From Polytrichum commune (lineage: Eukaryota; Streptophyta; Polytrichopsida; Polytrichales; Polytrichaceae), in NCBI GenBank assembly GCA_950295325.1, contig OX485805.1, positions 57,250,758 to 57,314,757 of the forward strand: a stretch of 64,000 nt of DNA, read 5' to 3'. Shown here piece after piece: positions 58,801-64,000 of the stretch (position 1 is its first letter; each line of letters begins with the position of its first letter). The notes beneath the pieces are model-generated. The model had not been told where the DNA came from and searched no databases. It saw only the letters and a list, made by a program, of their open reading frames with translations. The position numbers and the translations under genes were made by a program.

Positions 58801-61800
58801 AAGTTCCTAACCTCCAAAAGAAAATTGTTTTCTTTAGTACGACTAGTATTAAGAATGAGAAAATCCACACCGATACAAATGGAAAAAATACATGCCCATA
58901 ATTTCAAACCTTGAAATTATCCAAAACACGCTAGGATGTCGATGATATGAAGTGGTCCCAACACAAAGCAAAAGTATTGCCGTATATGAAGAATCCCTAA
59001 ATTTAAAAAAATTTAAAAAAATAGAAATCCACGTGCTGTAAAGGAAACGTGTTGGGTTTTTGTGGAAGGTGCAATGAATAAACCGGATGCCCTCAAAAAT
59101 CGGTTCATGATGCCCTTGCACGTGGACACTTTGAAGTAAAAGGCCGTGTGTAGGTGGAACTAAGGAAGGCTTAAACAAGGAGTGATGATAGTAGTGCTCT
59201 ATGGCCATGCCACTCACGCACCGCTTCAATATATATATATATATATATACCATATGTACATTGTGGTTTGGATTTGAAGTTCCCAATGCCGCATGAGCAT
59301 TGGCTAACAACCATTGGAGTGAAGAAGCCACATGTGGATGGTTATTCAGAAACTTCATCCAATTGTATAGACACTCATTCACAAGTGGACGATTTTACCC
59401 AATTTTGATGTGTTCAAGGAAGTTCAGGGCTATTCCACTCAAATAATTGTATAACATTCTATTTTCTATCATTAGGATTGCAAATCACCAGTGCATAGCT
59501 GGATTAAAAAATCACTGGCCACACTTGCTTTCAAGCATGATTTGTAGGTTTATATTATACGTGACTCGACATATTGTCAAGTCCTTTCAATAGGCATTTA
59601 GGATTAAGGAGACATGGTAATGATACATGTTTGTCATCTGCAACGTGGAAGAAGCTTGAGGCGATCTTGGAAGTTAACCCATCAAATTATGTTGAGCTTT
59701 CTTTCCATTTTGGTTGTGATTAATAATGTTGAAAATGTCCTTAGGGAGAATTTGCCAATTTTTCATCATGTTCTCAAAATACTCAATACTTGAAATTATG
59801 GATTGTAACGATATGTCTTAAAAAAATTCAAGGTTTAAAGCATACTTCTACTCTTGTGATTAACATCATAGAATTAAATTTAACATTCTATTTTGGTTAA
59901 GAAATCAAACTATTGTTATTGTGTTATACAATTACTCTTCATATTAACTTAGGATGAATCACCAACAAGAGAGTGACACGCTTGATTCTTACACATTGAC
60001 AATTGTTCTTGATAGATGTAATTAGTAGTAATATGAGGACTTGGGTATGGTGTTGTGGTACACAAGACTTGCAAGCGTGCACCTCAAGTGGGAGCCTTTC
60101 GTGAAGTTGTAAGAGGTTCAAGATTTGCACTTGAGGGAGCAAAATTAGATTTTTGAGAAAGAAAGAAGCCGCAAACAAAGATTGTTCATAAAATAAATGA
60201 AATGAGCAATACATTCATATACAACACGTTTGGGATTGGCATCCTTTATCTCTCTCTCTATTATAGATGATGCCAACTCCAAACATCTTGGCACAAATGA
60301 GGGACACTTTATTTTTACCAAAGCGACGAGCTTATATCTAAACCCAAGTCGGGCTTACAAAGCATGACTAGGACAAATGTTATCGCATCCTTTCAGATGT
60401 GGTCTCTTTTGATATACACGAGGGGGTCCGAGAGAGGGCCCTTTTGTTGGGTTGAGGTTGTATAATACTGCATTGTGTGTATTATGTGGGTACCCTGAGG
60501 GTAGGTGTTATAATGGCAACACAGGTGGGTCACTCTAGGAATTTTTGCGCATCACATGCGGTGAAGGGGTGTTTGTTTAGGGGCTATATACTTCCAAGGC
60601 ATTGATTAAAAATTCCTTGTAATTACGTAACTCTCTAAATCGACCTATTTGTTTGCACCCTACATTTACTTATATTTCCCATCCAATGTAATTTATTATA
60701 GTCTATGATCCTTTTAAGTAATAAAGAGTAATCCATGTCCATACATACCATTGCAAGCATACAAAATCCTTGTCCATACATACTATTGTAAACATGGTTC
60801 TTGAAGTCATGAACTTCAAAGGGACTTAAGAAAAAACGCAACCACATCACACTTGCATATCATACAAAACCATATCAACAATTAAAATATTGTACATCAT
60901 ATACATTACAAAAGTGCAGGTGTATTCACCAAAAATAAAATAAAACTAGTGTGTTAAAAAACACAATACCACTCTGTAGGAGTCTATGCACAAGCACAAA
61001 GAAAATCCTATACGAGTACCCAAAAACAACAATGATGTTAGAATTTGACAACCTCTTGCAAATTCATAATCCTCCTAGATCCCAATTCATGGTCTTACTA
61101 AGCATAAACCCTAGGATCCTGATCTTCAACCCCCTATATTAGCTCTATCATGGATTGTCTACTTTTAACATACCCTTCATTATTTGCAATCCTTTTCTAA
61201 ATTTTATTTCGAATGGATTCAATTCTCCCTATATTATGCCACACTCCGTTTGTAAAATTACACTAAGTGACCCGCCCGTGAGTGGCGAGGTGCCTTTGTT
61301 GGTTCCAATACATGTTGATATGTACATTTCAAACTTATTTATCGATCCTGCAAGTGCAAAAGTACACCCACGATACATTTACAAAAACCTCGAGAAATAT
61401 GATATGCTTACGTTTGCTAAAAATATACTCCATTGCGAAACTATTGAAACTCCATACCAACTTCCCTAGACACACATTTCACATAACATCACCCAACATT
61501 GCCTTCATGTTTTGTGGGTCTTGGAACCACCCTTGCATTGTCCTCCCATTATTCGCCCCCTTTCTAGTGTACTAAGGTTGACTACTATGGCTTAGGCAAG
61601 GCCACGAGACTAGCAACTGTGGATGTAGGGGCAAGATCCACCGGCTTATAAGGGCCTTGCTTGCACACCAACCAACCAACATGGTGTTAGGCCTATATAC
61701 GGCCCATGTTCATGTATATTTATATCTCTCTAGGACGGTTCTAGACCCCACATTAGGAAAGATCCATCCTTCGTTCTCGGCTCTCAAACTAGAAAGGGTG

Positions 61801-62060
61801 CAACATTAGAGTGTGTGGTAATGTTACGTACTTAGCCAATGTGGCGGCTAATACGACAACATTACTATGTCTTCGAGCATGAATGCATTCCAACAAGACC
61901 CAAGAATCATATATATATATATATAAGGGTGCTAACCGGTTAAGGGATGGTTGCCGTTCGTGAAGGGACAAAATAATAGATGCTAGGCTCGTTGACAAAA
62001 TCGGTCACTCGTAGCTTTGTTGTGATCGTACATTTCAATATTCGGAGACAAGGCGCTGCA
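55831..62060. other. AT-rich intergenic DNA, long anonymous stretch
   Basis: No gene, RNA gene or paired repeat recognised in about 6 kb. Low-complexity tracts: C12 at 57060-57071, (TA)n at 59229-59249 and 61909-61925. The longest frame (58849-59382, minus, 177 codons) crosses the TA tract and has no recognisable domain. Confidence 0.45.
59229..59249. repeat. (TA)n microsatellite
   Basis: About ten TA units. Confidence 0.95.
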
Positions 62061-62328
62061 TAAATGAATAGATAAATAAATAACCAACGTCGGGCGATCC
62101 GACGTGAACTTGAGCCTGCTGGTCCTACCCTGCTCAAGAATCCTCTTGGTGCAGGGTGGGGTTTACTGCCCACCTTGTGGCAGGTGGGCTCTGGGCTTTC
62201 TACCTAGTTTTTTCCGTCACATATAGAAAAGATTTCATTGCAGGAAACGAACCGCCAAATACTCCATTTGGAAATGGGTACCTCTCCACTATCACCTGGT
62301 AGTTTAGGGTCTGACTCATCTTAGACCT
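62061..62328 (-). mobile_element. SINE family 2, copy 3
   Basis: A 268-bp minus-strand copy with intact A box TAGTGGAGAGG (62281-62291) and a B box with one change, GGTTCGTTTCC (62243-62253). The 3' stem-loop ACGTCGG-ATCGC-CCGACGT is perfectly paired, then TGG and a TTTA tail. A degraded flanking repeat is likely (CAAGGCGCTGCA at 62049-62060 and CAAAACGGTGCA at 62329-62340, three mismatches), suggesting this is an older insertion. Confidence 0.85.
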
Positions 62329-62340
62329 CAAAACGGTGCA

Positions 62341-63218
62341 GATGTAAGTTTTAGCCAAAACATGATAGGATAATCTTACGATTAGAAGGGGGTGCGTGAC
62401 ATCCCAAGGACCATGGTTAAAGATGCACAAGGATGGTGAAGAGTAAGAAAAGGTGGAGCTAGATGATTGCTTCTTGGTAGCGTTCCCACACTCGAATATG
62501 ACCGGCTATGGGAGCATTGAGAGTTCTAATGCAATCATCAACATTCCCACCAACAACTAATATTCTCCTCCCATTCCAATGTACAGTCTAACCTTGATAA
62601 TGTCACCCTTGTTAATGGGACACCTTGATACTGTCACCTAAAAGTTTGAAACCGATTTTCTTAGTGTAAAACTCCCTCGTTATTATCCCTATCACCCTTG
62701 TTAATGTCACTATTTTTTTCCAAAATCCGTAGTGTAAATGTGATAATATCAAATATGGATGGATTGTATGTGATGGTTGGATGGACATATTGTAGTAGCC
62801 AAAAGGGTCATGAGCCACCCCTGTGATAAATGCAATGTTATTCAAAGGGTCATGAGCCGCCTCTGTGCACCAACCCTGAACGGTGCTGTCTATACACGGC
62901 ACTCAAAGGTGTTGTCTTTGACGGCGCTGCCAAGACTTCTTGGCCTCTATGCACCCCACCTTCCGTCACATGTGTTCATCTATGTGTCTTTGAGGGTTTC
63001 AGCTTGTGTGAAGTAATTTAGGATGTTAAGTTCTACGGTTTAGCTGAGCTGGTACAGAGTAGTGTCGACTTAAGCTAAATTAGTTCAATTGGTTTGCAAT
63101 GTAGAAATCTCAAGATATGTGGCACGGTCTTCACTGTTTCTATAGTCAATAGTCGCATAGGAGAATCTAGTAAGATCATAAGTGTTAGCCGCTCATCCTA
63201 AGTGGGCATTCAATTAGG
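62341..63218. other. Intergenic, no gene recognised
   Basis: Short imperfect local repeats (GGGTCATGAGCC at about 62806 and 62849; CACCCTTGTTAATG at about 62606 and 62686). No gene recognised. Confidence 0.45.
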
Positions 63219-63416
63219 AACAATCTTCTAGATTAGTTAGTCAAGCTCATAAGTAGAAACAATCTTCTAGGTAGGTTAGTCAAGCTCATAAGTAGAAACA
63301 GTCTTCTAGCTAGGTAGGTTAGTCAAGCTCATAAGTAGAAACAATATTCTAGCTAGGTAGGTTAGTCAAGCTCATAAGTAGAAACAGTCTCCTAGGTAGG
63401 TTAGTCAAGCTCATGG
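63219..63416 (+). repeat. Minisatellite, five units of 39 or 43 bp
   Basis: Units start at 63219, 63258, 63297, 63340 and 63383 with AACARTCTTCTAG and end with GTTAGTCAAGCTCATAAGTAG. The first two full periods are 39 bp and the next two 43 bp; the difference is one extra 4-bp CTAG/GTAG step inside the unit. The first and last units are the most diverged. Confidence 0.92.
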
Positions 63417-63758
63417 TCGAGCTCACTTGTATATAATGAACCATTGTTCATTTGGAATTTAAATGCACACTTTCTATCATAGGCTTGTGTTTCTTCATGC
63501 AGTGCAGGTGTTCTTCGTTGTGTTGTTGTTGTTGTTGTTGTTGCTACATTGGAAGCTAGTGATTGGCTGGTTTTTTGCTCTTGTAAGCCTTCGTTGGCAT
63601 TGTTGCATAGCTTTGTGAATTCGGTAGCGTATGAATTATTAAGGACAAGGTGCGAGATGTATGTCAAGTAATTGGAGTAAGAGTAATTGAAAAGACAGAT
63701 GAGCAGTGTGCGAACTTGCTTTGGCTAACCCGCATTTTGAACAATGTGTGCATTGCAG
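63417..63758. other. Intergenic with (TTG)n tract
   Basis: A TTG/GTT microsatellite at 63520-63543 lies in a minus-strand frame that reads as a Thr run. No recognisable gene. The right end could be an intron if the following open segment is an exon. Confidence 0.4.
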
Positions 63759-64000
63759 GTTGACGAGGGTGTGGTTGGGCACATTCGAGACTCTCACCGC
63801 CAAGCTTCACCGCTGGTACTTGCAGTCGCAGCAACAAGAAGGCCAACCAGTAGGGGAGTCAAAACCCTCGCAGTCGCTCACCTGCAGTCGCAGCAATCGA
63901 ACCTGGGCATCTACCACAGGAAAACGGGCAAGCAGGAGGAGCCCAATTGGGTGCGCAACGTCGAGTTCGCCACCAGCCTCTTGACTCGCAGCCTCAGCCA
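63759..64000 (+). CDS. Unidentified GC-rich open segment at window edge (possible partial exon)
   Basis: After a plausible acceptor (TGTGCATTGCAG, ending at 63758) one frame stays open for 80 codons to the window end. It includes LGIYHRKTGKQEEPNWVRNV and EFATSLLTRSLS. The composition is markedly GC-richer than the surroundings. A second frame is also open until a stop near 63984, so frame choice is uncertain. The 12-mer CAGTCGCAGCAA occurs twice. I do not recognise the protein. It could be the start of a real gene to the right, or a GC-rich transposon fragment. Confidence 0.3.

Noticed and set aside
58849-59382. 177-codon minus-strand open frame, the longest unassigned one
   Set aside because: It runs through a (TA)n microsatellite, which reads as an Ile-Tyr repeat, and the rest shows no family resemblance.
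63219-63416. Possible CRISPR-like array
   Set aside because: Units are contiguous tandem repeats with no unique spacers, and the context is plant nuclear DNA.

Overview
This window looks like nuclear DNA of a land plant: AT-rich, repeat-dense and gene-poor. Two intact single-exon genes of the plant-specific SAUR (small auxin-up RNA) family, a decayed intron-containing gene for a plastid-type cysteine desulfurase, and many small retroposons and inverted-repeat elements support this. Nothing bacterial or viral was recognised. The SAUR core motifs (GF-K-EGGL-AC, FEHLLW) would fit an early-diverging vascular plant or a bryophyte, but the sequence alone does not settle the lineage.

Layout. 1-11.6 kb: no recognisable gene; a full-length tRNA-derived SINE with target-site duplications (3121-3504), several inverted-repeat (MITE-like) elements, and a 1.1-kb dispersed repeat carrying a short SINE insertion. 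11.6-15.3 kb: a gene-like island with a cysteine desulfurase (NFS2/SufS type) pseudogene on the minus strand and, just upstream, an unidentified 492-bp open exon-like segment. 16-43.5 kb: almost entirely repeats, with two SINE families, a 5S-rRNA-derived relic (22.8 kb), several MITE families, and a second copy of the 1.1-kb repeat with a MITE nested in it. 43.5-55 kb: the gene-bearing part, with SAUR gene 1 (45223-45732, +) and SAUR gene 2 (53448-53924, -) about 7.7 kb apart in convergent orientation, separated by MITEs and a near-perfect 100-bp hairpin. 55-64 kb: a diverged three-copy repeat, a long unremarkable stretch, a third copy of SINE family 2, a 39/43-bp minisatellite, and a GC-richer open frame running off the end of the window.

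The only clearly functional protein genes are the two SAURs, which in other plants act in auxin-induced cell expansion. The most informative less obvious content is the retroposon set. Two unrelated-looking tRNA-derived SINE families (four and three copies) have RNA polymerase III A and B boxes, target-site duplications, and a 3' stem-loop followed by a short tandem-repeat tail. The stem keeps pairing through compensatory base changes between copies, which suggests recognition by a partner LINE reverse transcriptase that is not in this window. I found no evidence for a new multi-gene system.
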